From positions 1 through 16,941 of the forward strand of contig JASLDG010000021.1 in assembly GCA_030146045.1 (NCBI GenBank): DNA of 16,941 bases, written 5' to 3'. The DNA comes from Candidatus Saccharimonadales bacterium (GTDB lineage: Bacteria; Patescibacteriota; Saccharimonadia; Saccharimonadales; Saccharimonadaceae). Made by a program: the position numbers and the translations under genes. The notes under the pieces were generated by a model. That model did not search any database. It saw only the letters and a list, made by a program, of their open reading frames with translations, and had not been told where the DNA came from. Positions 1 to 7,238 of this stretch are shown piece by piece (positions within the stretch are counted from its first letter, which is position 1; every line of letters starts with the position of its first letter).

Positions 1-1360
1 CCCCTTTGATAATGCCACCGACCTCTTGAATGCCAATGATGGTTGCGAGTTTTGATTGCACCTGTGTGTCATAGTGTTCACCTTCAATCAGCATGCGCGC
101 ATAGCTTGACTCAACCGGAAAGCGCTCCATGGCACGGCCAATATCAGTCACTTCTCCGCTTGCGGTCATCGCACCGAGAGTACGTAATGTATGTTTGGCA
201 CGTTGAATCGCTTTCTTGCTGGGGTCGTGATAAAAATCAAGCATTTCGATATCAATGCCTACTGTCGCCAGTCGGAGAGTGAGTCTGTCGATATGTTTGC
301 GCATAATTTCGGGTGTCGGATATGCCGGACGTTCATCAAACGGCAGGCACGGCATCGTATCATAGGATGCGAGAATGTATTCGCCAGGCTTAGTGCGACC
401 TGCCCTACCCGCACGCTGTAGGCTGTCGGCTTGTGAAATTTGCGCAATAAACAATCCTTCGACGCCACTCCGCACCTCACTTCTCCGCTCGAGACCGCTA
501 TCAAGCACGACATCGATATCATCAATAGTGACACTTGTTTGTGCAATATTGGTTGCCAAAATAATCTTTCCCTTTGGGTAACGAGTGAACGCTTTCTGCT
601 GCATATCAGCTTCAAGCTGGCTATGGAGCGGAATGATTGGCACGCCGACTTCTTTGGCTTTCGTGGCAATCACGTCACTTATATTTTGAATCTCGGCCTT
701 TCCTGGTAAAAAGGTCAAGATGTTATGACCCGGAGCATCGAGTTGTGCAAATAGTTCACTGAGTATATCGCGCCCCTGGCGCCTGGTTACGCCAAACGTT
801 CGGCCTGGTACCGTAATAACCGCATCCGTAGCAAAAAACGCCGCCAATGGCCCCGTTTCGATCGTCGCGCTCATAATCACAACCTTAAAGTACGGGTCCT
901 CCTGGCAACGTTTTTTAGCCCAGGCTACCAATACCTCCATGTTCTCATTCCATTCATGGACTTCGTCGAGCACTAGTACCTGTCTATCGCGCGTACCGCT
1001 GCCCGTCAGCTCGCGCACCAGTTGCAGGCCATCGGTACAGTATAAAATAGTCGGATTTTCGGTGTCATCTCGTTCGTGCGCAGTACGGTAACCGACTCGC
1101 TGTTCGGCATCTTCGTGTGTGCGAAGTGTCCATTCTTCGCGCACACGGCGACAGAGTGTTCGTGCCGCTAAGATACGTGGCTGCGTAACGATAACTCGTG
1201 TATAGCCGTGTTCGGCTAAATACTGTGGTACCTGGGTACTTTTACCCGCCCCTGTTTCGGCGGTGATAATTGTTACTTGATTGCGATCAACCGCGTCGAC
1301 AATAATCTTTTTGTAGTCTAATATTGGCAATGCTGCGAAGTTTGGAACTGCTTGAGTCAT
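1..1360 (-). CDS. DEAH-type ATP-dependent RNA helicase, HrpA/HrpB-like, C-terminus beyond window
   Basis: The frame is open from ATG at 1360 to the window edge (453 codons, no stop). Visible superfamily 2 motifs in order: Walker A GAGKS at residues 37-41; a DEVH box at 132-135, a variant of DEAH; SAT at 164-166; TNIAQTSVT from about 270; and QRAGRAGR at 315-322. A typical post-helicase region (PEIMRKHIDRL, about 350) begins before the edge. Family knowledge: such proteins are NTP-driven helicases that remodel RNA or ribonucleoprotein. The order and spacing of the motifs fit HrpA/HrpB rather than a DEAD-box protein; the missing C-terminus prevents a finer call. A TGCTATACT -10 element ends 8 nt before the ATG, so the mRNA is probably leaderless. 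It is transcribed divergently from the small gene at 1457. Confidence 0.9.
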   Translation of the reverse strand, partial: MTQAVPNFAALPILDYKKIIVDAVDRNQVTIITAETGAGKSTQVPQYLAEHGYTRVIVTQPRILAARTLCRRVREEWTLRTHEDAEQRVGYRTAHERDDTENPTILYCTDGLQLVRELTGSGTRDRQVLVLDEVHEWNENMEVLVAWAKKRCQEDPYFKVVIMSATIETGPLAAFFATDAVITVPGRTFGVTRRQGRDILSELFAQLDAPGHNILTFLPGKAEIQNISDVIATKAKEVGVPIIPLHSQLEADMQQKAFTRYPKGKIILATNIAQTSVTIDDIDVVLDSGLERRSEVRSGVEGLFIAQISQADSLQRAGRAGRTKPGEYILASYDTMPCLPFDERPAYPTPEIMRKHIDRLTLRLATVGIDIEMLDFYHDPSKKAIQRAKHTLRTLGAMTASGEVTDIGRAMERFPVESSYARMLIEGEHYDTQVQSKLATIIGIQEVGGIIKG

Positions 1361-1368
1361 TGCTTATC

Positions 1369-1374
1369 AGTATA
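1369..1374 (-). promoter_or_regulatory. -10 element of the helicase gene (leaderless)
   Basis: On the minus strand TATACT is preceded by TGC (extended -10) and followed by only 8 nt before the helicase ATG. Transcription would begin at or within a base or two of the start codon. No convincing -35 hexamer is seen. Confidence 0.6.
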
Positions 1375-1441
1375 GCATTTACTATTCGATGCAGCGCCAT
1401 ATCGTAAACCGCAAACAGTATGTTTTCGGCTTTGTATCTTA

Positions 1442-1447
1442 TATAAT
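1442..1447 (+). promoter_or_regulatory. -10 element of the 1457 gene (leaderless)
   Basis: A perfect TATAAT lies 9 nt upstream of the ATG at 1457, leaving no room for a Shine-Dalgarno. No good -35 is visible at 16-18 nt. A leaderless transcript is inferred. Confidence 0.55.
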
Positions 1448-1456
1448 GCAGCTACG

Positions 1457-1783
1457 ATGAGTAGCGAAAATCATAATATGCACAGACAGCCGGAGCCACA
1501 TATCGATTATCCTCGTGAAGGTTTTGTGGCTCTCGCACACCTTATTAATGTTCAGACACACTACATGTCCTCTCTTTATGAGGCTATCGCCAAAAAACCA
1601 ACGCGTAAACGACAGTCTGACCTTGAAAGTTGCCAAGCTAGGCACTTCGAGTCGGTTCAATGTGCGCTTGCGACGCTGCGCAAAGAATATGATTCGGACG
1701 AAGATGCCCTGTATCCTATGGTGCAATACGCATATTCACTCGAACAGCGTCGGGTTGCCGAACTAAATAGTCTTGGTGTTTAA
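1457..1783 (+). CDS. Unrecognised small protein, first half of an ORF interrupted by TAA
   Basis: 108 residues with no family I recognise. The protein is soluble and rich in His, Tyr, Glu and Arg, with a likely helical middle and an acidic stretch (EYDSDEDALYP) near residue 80. The start is chosen because ATG at 1457 sits 9 nt after a perfect TATAAT. The reading frame stops at TAA (1781-1783) and then continues open in the same frame to 2095, beginning with Glu-Glu-Asp-Asp. It may therefore be the 5' half of a single gene of about 210 codons carrying a nonsense mutation, or the first of two tightly spaced genes. It is divergent from the helicase gene and ends before a terminator shared with the ribosomal operon. 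Confidence 0.6.
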   Translation: MSSENHNMHRQPEPHIDYPREGFVALAHLINVQTHYMSSLYEAIAKKPTRKRQSDLESCQARHFESVQCALATLRKEYDSDEDALYPMVQYAYSLEQRRVAELNSLGV

Positions 1784-1795
1784 GAAGAAGATGAC

Positions 1796-2095
1796 GTGTT
1801 CTGTTCTACGTACGATGATTTTTCAATTGACGAAGTATACGGTGAACTGCGCGCTGAATATGAAGATGATGGTGATGATGCAGTTTCTCTCGTCAGCGGC
1901 TATTTTCGCACAGGTCTTGATCGCCACATGCAAGAGCTTACATATGAAGCCAATCGATATTACTATAATGGCCCAGATGGACATCGCCATATGCAAATAA
2001 TGCGAGCCAGGGGTCATGTTTTTGAAGTTGGAAAAATAGCCCTCGGAACTGCTCTTGGTATAGGCGTGTCGCGTATGGTACGAAAGAAAATATAA
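1796..2095 (+). CDS. Unrecognised small protein, in-frame continuation after TAA
   Basis: This frame is the same as that of 1457-1783 and is open from 1784. The first possible start is GTG at 1796 (99 aa), 12 nt after the stop, with only a weak AAGAAG purine tract upstream. The product is acidic in its N-terminal half (EYEDDGDD) and ends in a glycine/alanine-rich segment that could pack in a membrane (GKIALGTALGIGVSRMV), then a basic MVRKKI tail. I recognise no family. It is either a separately translated, coupled cistron or the C-terminal half of one broken gene. The 18-bp hairpin at 2110-2149 follows the stop by 14 nt. Confidence 0.5.
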   Translation: MFCSTYDDFSIDEVYGELRAEYEDDGDDAVSLVSGYFRTGLDRHMQELTYEANRYYYNGPDGHRHMQIMRARGHVFEVGKIALGTALGIGVSRMVRKKI

Positions 2096-2109
2096 TAGAT
2101 TTATTATGT

Positions 2110-2149
2110 AGATACAAAAATCTCTCCATGCGGAGAGATTTTTGTATCT
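2110..2149. terminator. Bidirectional intrinsic terminator
   Basis: A perfect inverted repeat of 18 bp with the 4-nt loop ATGC. The arms carry A5 and T5 runs, so it can act on both strands. It separates the convergent ends of the plus-strand gene (2095) and rpsH (2162). Confidence 0.85.
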
Positions 2150-2161
2150 AGCAAGTTGCTT

Positions 2162-2563
2162 CTAGTAGACTTTAAGCAGCAGTTCGCCACCAAGACGCTG
2201 CTTAACAGCTTCTTGGCCAGTGATAACACCCTTTGAGGTGCTGACGAGGACGAGTCCACGACCGCTTTTTACCTTAGGGATCTCATCTGCCTTGACGTAG
2301 ACACGACGACCTGGCTTGCTCAAACGGGTCAGCTCATTGATGGTGCTGTTTTCGCCTGGTTTATTGATCGTGATCACAAGTGTGTCGCGAGGTGAACCGG
2401 CCTCAACCTTAACGTCGGTGAGGTACTTATTCTTCTTGAGTTCTTCGGCAACGACCTTCTTCAATTTGCTCGAAGGCATGCGAACTTCGTTTTTGCCAAC
2501 CATAGCCGCATTACGAATACGGGTTAGAAGGTCGGCGATTGGGTCAGTTGATTGTAGTGACAT
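2162..2563 (-). CDS. rpsH: 30S ribosomal protein S8
   Basis: 133 residues, the normal bacterial length. The N-terminus DPIADLLTRIRNA and the C-terminal SGRGLVLVSTSKGVITGQEA followed by GGELLLKVY are the S8 signatures. S8 binds helix 21 of 16S rRNA in the central domain of the small subunit. It is the last gene of the operon: a terminator follows 13 nt after its stop, whereas most bacteria continue with rplF. The purine-rich AGGAAAG upstream of ATG 2563 supports the start. An 18-nt gap separates it from rpsN, the longest intergenic gap within this operon. S8 represses the spc operon in E. coli; nothing here shows whether that applies. Confidence 0.97.
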   Translation of the reverse strand: MSLQSTDPIADLLTRIRNAAMVGKNEVRMPSSKLKKVVAEELKKNKYLTDVKVEAGSPRDTLVITINKPGENSTINELTRLSKPGRRVYVKADEIPKVKSGRGLVLVSTSKGVITGQEAVKQRLGGELLLKVY

Positions 2564-2581
2564 ATATCTTTCCTTTCCTTC

Positions 2582-2851
2582 TTACCAACTACTCTTTGTA
2601 ATGCCTGGGATTTCGCCCTTTGATGCTTTTTCGCGGAAGTTGATACGGCTCAGGCCGAACTTGCGCATGTAGCCACGTGGACGGCCACTCAGTACGTCGC
2701 GATTCTTGAAACGAGTTGGCGAGCTATTTTTCGGGAGCTTCTGGAGACCATCAAGGTCACCAAGTTCTTTGAGCTCTGCGCGCTTTTCAGCGTATTTTGC
2801 GATAAGCTTCTTGCGCTTTTCGTCGCGAGCGATCATTGATTTCTTAGCCAT
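2582..2851 (-). CDS. rpsN: 30S ribosomal protein S14, zinc-free type
   Basis: 89 residues, the length of the long zinc-free S14 class. The C-terminal half (SGRPRGYMRKFGLSRINFRE, then GEIPGITKSSW) matches S14. There is no cysteine, so the CxxC zinc knuckle of the short S14 form is absent. The protein sits in the head of the 30S subunit next to S3 and S10. The ATG at 2851 follows the rplE TAG with no gap, and the Shine-Dalgarno lies inside rplE (GGAGGCAATC). Confidence 0.96.
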   Translation of the reverse strand: MAKKSMIARDEKRKKLIAKYAEKRAELKELGDLDGLQKLPKNSSPTRFKNRDVLSGRPRGYMRKFGLSRINFREKASKGEIPGITKSSW

Positions 2852-3439
2852 CTAGCGATTGCCTCCTTCTTTTTCAAACGGCAAGCCGAATTTCTCGAGC
2901 AATGCGCGTGAATGTGCAGCGTCTTCGTTTTGGATCGCAAAAGTGACTTGCAAGCCGTGAATCTGCTGTGTTTCTTCGAATGTCAGTTCGGTAAAGATTG
3001 ACTGATCGGTCAACCCAAGGTTATAATTGCCGCCCTTGTCAAATTTTTTACCGACACCGTGGAAGTCGCGAACGCGTGGTAACGAAACGTTCACCAAACG
3101 ATCGAGGAACTCGTACATGCGAGCACCACGGAGAGTCACGTTGACACCGACAGGTGCCCCCATGCCTGCGCGAATCTTAAAACCTGCGATTGACTTTTTA
3201 GCGAGGCGTTCAACTGGCGCCTGGCCGGTAATTTTCGTCAACGTGTTTTTTACGGCTTCGAGGTGACGCTTATCATCTTTGCTTTTGCCAGTGCCGACAC
3301 TCACCACGATTTTCTCCAATTTAGGAACCTGATGAATGTTAGCGAGCCCTAATTCGGCTTGGAGTTCCTTCTTATACTGAGTATTGTAGAGGGCTTTCAA
3401 GCGAGGAGCGGCTGGCGCTGTGGTAGTAGCTTTTGCCAT
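2852..3439 (-). CDS. rplE: 50S ribosomal protein L5
   Basis: 195 residues against about 180 in most bacteria; the extra length is an Ala/Thr-rich N-terminal extension (MAKATTTAPAAPR). L5 hallmarks include IVVSVGTGKSKDD, the KKSIAGFKIRAGMGAPVG block and LPRVRDFHG. L5 binds 5S rRNA and contacts the P-site tRNA. The start overlaps the rplX stop as TAATG (1 nt shared), which favours translational coupling. rpsN follows immediately. Confidence 0.97.
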   Translation of the reverse strand: MAKATTTAPAAPRLKALYNTQYKKELQAELGLANIHQVPKLEKIVVSVGTGKSKDDKRHLEAVKNTLTKITGQAPVERLAKKSIAGFKIRAGMGAPVGVNVTLRGARMYEFLDRLVNVSLPRVRDFHGVGKKFDKGGNYNLGLTDQSIFTELTFEETQQIHGLQVTFAIQNEDAAHSRALLEKFGLPFEKEGGNR

Positions 3440-3762
3440 TACTTAATCTCCTTATTCTTTGCCTGGCGAGCAAGACGAATCTTGGCGCCATCGGCATTTT
3501 TGCTATAGCCAACACGGCTTGTCTTCGTCGTCTTTTCGTCAATCACGAGCGCCAACTTGTGAAGTGGTGTTGCTACATGAATGTCTTTGTGACCACCGGT
3601 TGGGTTAAGCTGTGACGGCTTGAGCTTGCGGTGTTTCACGCCCAGGCCTTCGACGAGTGCGGCCTGCTTTTTTGGGAGGACTTTGACGATCTTGCCAGTC
3701 GTGCCCTTGTGTGGTCCGCTGATGATCTTGACGATGTCATCTTTTACGATGCGTTGTGCCAT
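3439..3762 (-). CDS. rplX: 50S ribosomal protein L24
   Basis: 107 residues from ATG 3762. The KOW motif region KIISGPHKGTTGKIVKVLP lies near residues 13-31 and GVKHRKLKP follows, as in L24, an early assembly protein of the large subunit. The frame extends further upstream to another ATG, but that would run over 100 nt into rplN. The chosen start has GGAGGT about 9 nt upstream and lies 1 nt after the rplN stop. It shares a TAATG overlap with rplE. Confidence 0.96.
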   Translation of the reverse strand: MAQRIVKDDIVKIISGPHKGTTGKIVKVLPKKQAALVEGLGVKHRKLKPSQLNPTGGHKDIHVATPLHKLALVIDEKTTKTSRVGYSKNADGAKIRLARQAKNKEIK

Positions 3763-3763
3763 A

Positions 3764-4132
3764 TTAGAGTACCTCCGGTGCAAGGCTAATGATCTTAGCA
3801 TAGCCAAGGTCACGTAGTTCGCGCGGGACAGGGCCAAACACGCGAGTTGCCTTAGGGTTTTTATCATCATTGATGATTACGCAAGCATTATCATCAAAGC
3901 AGATAGTGCTGCCATCTTTACGCTGGATTTGATCACGTGTACGGACAACAACTGCTTTTTGTACTGTCTTTTTCTTGACGTTACCATTTGGCTGCGCCTC
4001 TTTGATCGTGACGACGACGATGTCACCAACACGAGCATACCGACGACGAGTGCCACCGAGGACACGAATAATCAATGCCTCTTTTGCGCCGCTGTTGTCG
4101 GTCACTTTCATACGAGATTCTTGCTGCAACAT
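3764..4132 (-). CDS. rplN: 50S ribosomal protein L14
   Basis: 122 residues, the standard L14 length. Signatures: VTDNSGAKEALIIRVLGGTR, the RYARVGDIVVVTIKEA block and the C-terminus FGPVPRELRDLGYAKIISLA. L14 forms inter-subunit contacts and lies near the L19 and L3 sites. It keeps two cysteines (TICFDDNAC), unlike nearly all its neighbours, which have none. One base separates it from the rpsQ stop upstream and one from rplX downstream. Confidence 0.97.
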   Translation of the reverse strand: MLQQESRMKVTDNSGAKEALIIRVLGGTRRRYARVGDIVVVTIKEAQPNGNVKKKTVQKAVVVRTRDQIQRKDGSTICFDDNACVIINDDKNPKATRVFGPVPRELRDLGYAKIISLAPEVL

Positions 4133-4133
4133 G

Positions 4134-4412
4134 CTACGCCTCCACCTCGTCTTCTTTCAGTTCGACCGTGCCGCGTGCACGCTCTTCAACCTTTGCAAGT
4201 GCGAAGCTCTTGGTCTTTGATACAGGACGCGTTTCAGCGATTGTAACTTTGTCACCGAGCTTTGCCTCATTCTTTTCATCGTGAGCCTGATATTTACGCG
4301 AAACAGTGTACTGCTTGCCATAAATCGGGTGAGTCTCACGACTAGTTACAGTGACGGTAATTGTCTTATCGCGAACATCCGATGTCACGATACCAGTCAA
4401 TGTCTTGGCCAT
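4134..4412 (-). CDS. rpsQ: 30S ribosomal protein S17
   Basis: 92 residues from ATG 4412. The N-terminus KTLTGIVTSDVRDKTITVTV and ETHPIYGKQY match S17, an OB-fold protein that binds the 5' domain of 16S rRNA. The C-terminus has an acidic tail (ELKEDEVEA) beyond the usual end. The frame extends upstream to another ATG at 4499, but that would overlap most of the 3' part of rpmC; the start after the rpmC TAA (1-nt gap) is preferred. Confidence 0.96.
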   Translation of the reverse strand: MAKTLTGIVTSDVRDKTITVTVTSRETHPIYGKQYTVSRKYQAHDEKNEAKLGDKVTIAETRPVSKTKSFALAKVEERARGTVELKEDEVEA

Positions 4413-4413
4413 A

Positions 4414-4653
4414 TTATTTACTCTCCTTTGCCGCCAACTCAGCTGCTCGGATAGCAGTGTGGAGACGAGCGATTTCTTTACGGGTGGTGGTGATAACACG
4501 AGGATTCACGAGTTCACCGGCAGCGTGGCTACGCTTTGCGTTGAGCTGATCAGTTTGCTTTTCAGCAAGCTCTGCGCGCAGATCCTCGATGCTTTTTACT
4601 TCAGAAGCTTTCTTAGGGGTAGCTTTTTTCACGGTTGTCTTCTTTTCAGCCAT
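4414..4653 (-). CDS. rpmC: 50S ribosomal protein L29 with Lys-rich N-terminal extension
   Basis: 79 residues, longer than the usual 60-70. The first 18 residues are a Lys/Ala/Thr low-complexity extension (MAEKKTTVKKATPKKASE), followed by the L29 two-helix hairpin (SIEDLRAELAEKQ, then RKEIARLHTAIRA). L29 sits by the exit tunnel beside L23. No shorter start with a good Shine-Dalgarno is seen, and ATG 4653 follows the rplP stop by 2 nt with AGAGGAGG inside the end of rplP. Confidence 0.93.
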   Translation of the reverse strand: MAEKKTTVKKATPKKASEVKSIEDLRAELAEKQTDQLNAKRSHAAGELVNPRVITTTRKEIARLHTAIRAAELAAKESK

Positions 4654-4655
4654 GA

Positions 4656-5069
4656 TTATGCCTCCTCTCGCTTGATAAACTTCGTCTTGACTGGGAGCTT
4701 GTGTGCCGCCAGGCGCATTGCCTCACGAGCGACTTCTTCCTGTACACCCTTCATTTCGAAGAGGACAGTACCAGCCTTTACCTTGGCGACGAAGAATTCT
4801 GGGTTACCTTTACCGCTTCCCATTTTCACATCCTGTGGCTTGCGCGTGCGAGGAATGTGCGGGAAAATGCGGATCCAGATTTTACCTCCACGCTTGATAT
4901 AGCGGGTCATCGCCTGACGAGCTGACTCGATTTGGCGAGAGGTAATGTCGTTGTTCGACTGAGCTTGAATTGCGTAATCGCCAAATGCGACATAATTACC
5001 ACGTGTGGCGTTACCTTCGTTGGTGCCCTTGCGAACTTTTCGATACTTGGTTTTCTTAGGAAGTAACAT
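4656..5069 (-). CDS. rplP: 50S ribosomal protein L16
   Basis: 137 residues, the usual size. MLLPKKTKYRKVRKG at the start, RQAMTRYIKRGGKIWIRIFP around residues 51-70 and MGSGKG near 83-88 identify L16, which lies by the A site and is important for peptidyl-tRNA accommodation. The residue equivalent to the hydroxylated Arg of E. coli L16 appears to be Lys82 (DVKMGSGKG), so that modification is not expected. The start overlaps the rpsC stop (TAATG). Confidence 0.97.
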   Translation of the reverse strand: MLLPKKTKYRKVRKGTNEGNATRGNYVAFGDYAIQAQSNNDITSRQIESARQAMTRYIKRGGKIWIRIFPHIPRTRKPQDVKMGSGKGNPEFFVAKVKAGTVLFEMKGVQEEVAREAMRLAAHKLPVKTKFIKREEA

Positions 5070-5707
5070 TATCGATCCTGCCTTTCACCCTTGTAAATCC
5101 ACACTTTTACGCCAATGATACCAACACCAGGCGCATTTGCACGTGCTGAGTTGAAATCGATATCGGCACGAAGCGTATGGAGTGGCACAGAACCTTCAAT
5201 CACCTTCTCGCGGCGAGCCATCTCGGCATTATTAAGACGACCGGCAACCTCGATACGGATACCTTTGGCACCTGCATTCATGGTGTTCTGCGCGCTCATC
5301 TTGATTGCGCGACGGAAATTGATACGGCGCTCGAGCTGGCGAGCAATGTTTTCGCTCACAAGCTTAGCGTCGAGTTCTGGGCGCTTCACTTCTTCGATAT
5401 TGATACGAACTGGCAAGCTGGCGATCTTTTCGATCTGGCTTTTCAGTTCAGTCACGCCTGCACCGCCACGACCGATCACAACACCCGCTTTTGCGGTATG
5501 AATCGTCACGGTAATGAGGTTAGCAGAGCGTTCGATTTCGATACGACTAATAGTCGGACGAGATGCGAACTTCTTTTCAATCAACTCCCGGATTTCGATG
5601 TCTTCCTTGAGCCAAACAGCGAAATCTTTTTTGCCAGCAAACCAACGCGAGCTCCAGTTCTTGTGGACTTGCAGGCGGAAGCTAATTGGGTTAACTTTCT
5701 GACCCAT
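5069..5707 (-). CDS. rpsC: 30S ribosomal protein S3
   Basis: 212 residues, near the bacterial norm. MGQKVNPISFRLQVHKNW is the S3 start; the KH domain loop VVIGRGGAGVTELKSQIEKI lies at 76-95; RIEVAGRLNNAEMARRE belongs to the C-terminal domain. S3 forms the mRNA entry channel with S4 and S5. Its Shine-Dalgarno (AGAGGAGAAG, + strand 5713-5722) is embedded in the Lys/Glu codons at the end of rplV. The gap to rplV is 2 nt. Confidence 0.97.
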   Translation of the reverse strand: MGQKVNPISFRLQVHKNWSSRWFAGKKDFAVWLKEDIEIRELIEKKFASRPTISRIEIERSANLITVTIHTAKAGVVIGRGGAGVTELKSQIEKIASLPVRINIEEVKRPELDAKLVSENIARQLERRINFRRAIKMSAQNTMNAGAKGIRIEVAGRLNNAEMARREKVIEGSVPLHTLRADIDFNSARANAPGVGIIGVKVWIYKGERQDR

Positions 5708-5709
5708 AT

Positions 5710-6126
5710 TTACTTCTCCTCTTCTTTCTTAGCTGGCTTTGCTGTGGTATCAGCTTTTTTGGCAGCCGGTTTCTTAACAGGCTTCTCTGCTCCAGTTACT
5801 TCTACCAGGATATTCGAAGTTTTCTTTTCGAATGGTAGAGCACGACCGCGTGAAGCAGGTTTGTAGCGCTTCAGACGTTTGCCAGTTGTAACTGAAATTG
5901 TTGAGATAGTCAGTGTTTTACCATCAAGACCATGATTGTTCGTAGCGTTTGCACGCGCACTCTCAATCGCCTTTTTAACTGGCAGGGCGGCACGTCGTGG
6001 GACATGCTCGAGGATAACAAGCGCATCAGCAACCGTACGGTTACGGACGAGGCTGGCAACCAAGCCCACCTTGCGAGGAGCCTGGTCAACACCCTTCGCG
6101 TATGCGCGAACAATGTTTTCAGCCAT
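5710..6126 (-). CDS. rplV: 50S ribosomal protein L22 with Lys/Ala-rich C-terminal tail
   Basis: 138 residues; the core ends near residue 112, as in a normal 110-residue L22. RAYAKGVDQAPRKVGLVASL and KKAIESARANATNNHGLDG are typical, and GKRLKRYKPASRGRALPFEK is the hairpin that reaches into the exit tunnel. The remaining 26 residues are a Lys/Ala/Pro tail (PVKKPAAKKADTTAKPAKKE) of low complexity. The last codons double as the Shine-Dalgarno of rpsC. Two bases separate it from rpsS. Confidence 0.96.
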   Translation of the reverse strand: MAENIVRAYAKGVDQAPRKVGLVASLVRNRTVADALVILEHVPRRAALPVKKAIESARANATNNHGLDGKTLTISTISVTTGKRLKRYKPASRGRALPFEKKTSNILVEVTGAEKPVKKPAAKKADTTAKPAKKEEEK

Positions 6127-6128
6127 AA

Positions 6129-6395
6129 TTACTTCTTATCCTTTCCACCGTGCTTGCGGAACTTACGTGTTGGACTAAACTCACCGAGTTTGTGACCAAC
6201 CATGTTCTCCGAAATAAGCACCGGTACGTGCACGCGACCGTTGTGTACGGCAAACGTAAATCCAACCATTTCTGGTGTGATTGTGCTTGCGCGAGCCCAG
6301 GTCTTAACAATCGTGCGGTCACCGACAGCAAGTGCTGCAACTTTCTTTGCGAGCTTTGCGTCGACGAATGGGCCTTTCTTGAGTGATCGACTCAT
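6129..6395 (-). CDS. rpsS: 30S ribosomal protein S19
   Basis: 88 residues, standard. MSRSLKKGPFVDAKLAKKV and the C-terminal block HVPVLISENMVGHKLGEFSP then RKFRKHG are diagnostic. S19 lies in the 30S head beside S13. It is spaced 3 nt after rplB and 2 nt before rplV, inside the conserved S10-type gene order. Confidence 0.97.
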   Translation of the reverse strand: MSRSLKKGPFVDAKLAKKVAALAVGDRTIVKTWARASTITPEMVGFTFAVHNGRVHVPVLISENMVGHKLGEFSPTRKFRKHGGKDKK

Positions 6396-6398
6396 ATA

Positions 6399-7238
6399 TT
6401 ACCTCTTCCTCTTCGCGTCATGGCGACTCTTAACAATTAGACCAGCAACGTCCTTGCGACGGCGTGTGCGATAGCCGAGCGTCAACTGACCCCATGGCGT
6501 TCGCGGTGCCTTACCGGTACCGTGACGACCACCGTCACCACCACCATGTGGGTGATCTGCGGCGTTCATAACGACACCACGGACACCCGGTCGAATACCT
6601 TTACGGCGATTACGACCGGCAGAACCGATTTTAACGTTTTGATGCTGGATATTACCAACGACACCGAGTGCCGCAGTTGCCTCGAGACGGAAGCGGCGTA
6701 CCTCACCTGACGGAAGACGCACTTGTGCGTAATCACCTTCTTTTGCCATCAGCTGTGCTTTGGTACCGGCAGAGCGAACCATCTGTGCACCCTTACCTGG
6801 AGTAATCTCAATTGCGTAGATTTGGCTACCAACTGGGATATTCTTGAGTGGCAAACGGTTTGAAGCTTCGATTGGCGCGTCTACACCGCTCTCAATTTTC
6901 TTACCCTTTGTCATGCTCGTATCGGCAAGAACGTAGTGATACAGACCGTGCTGATCCTTAACACGTGCAATACGTGCAGATCGGTTTGGATCGTATTCGA
7001 TTTCCTCGATAGTTGCTTTTGTACCTTCGGCAAGCTTGTGATTCACCAAGCGGTAATGTCGTTTGACACCACCACCACGGTGACGCACCGTGATGCGGCC
7101 AGTGTTGTTACGGCCAGCATTCTGTTTCTTGCTTTTAATAAGGCTTTTGAGTGGTTTACGCGTGGTAATATCACTCAAGTCCTGACTTGTCATACCGCGA
7201 CGCGCAGGAGTAGTTGGGTTGTAGGCTTTAATCGGCAT
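6399..7238 (-). CDS. rplB: 50S ribosomal protein L2
   Basis: 279 residues, the usual length. The core RNA-binding block and the C-terminal MNAADHPHGGGDGG with His229 and His231 match the conserved histidine loop near the peptidyl transferase centre. L2 also bridges the subunits. The start overlaps the rplW stop as TAATG. The AGAGGAGAAG Shine-Dalgarno (+ strand 7244-7253) is written in the Glu-Glu-Lys codons at the end of rplW. It shares 10 bases with the ribosome-binding site of the 12181 gene. Confidence 0.98.
   Translation of the reverse strand: MPIKAYNPTTPARRGMTSQDLSDITTRKPLKSLIKSKKQNAGRNNTGRITVRHRGGGVKRHYRLVNHKLAEGTKATIEEIEYDPNRSARIARVKDQHGLYHYVLADTSMTKGKKIESGVDAPIEASNRLPLKNIPVGSQIYAIEITPGKGAQMVRSAGTKAQLMAKEGDYAQVRLPSGEVRRFRLEATAALGVVGNIQHQNVKIGSAGRNRRKGIRPGVRGVVMNAADHPHGGGDGGRHGTGKAPRTPWGQLTLGYRTRRRKDVAGLIVKSRHDAKRKR

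Noticed and set aside
3763..3870. Longer rplX start
   Set aside because: It would overlap over 100 nt of rplN and adds residues not found in L24; ATG 3762 has GGAGGT upstream.
4413..4499. Longer rpsQ start
   Set aside because: It would overlap rpmC; ATG 4412 gives a normal S17 N-terminus.
5177..5866. 229-codon open frame opposite rpsC and rplV
   Set aside because: It lies antisense to two certain ribosomal genes, crosses their junction and has no promoter or recognisable protein; a shadow of codon bias.
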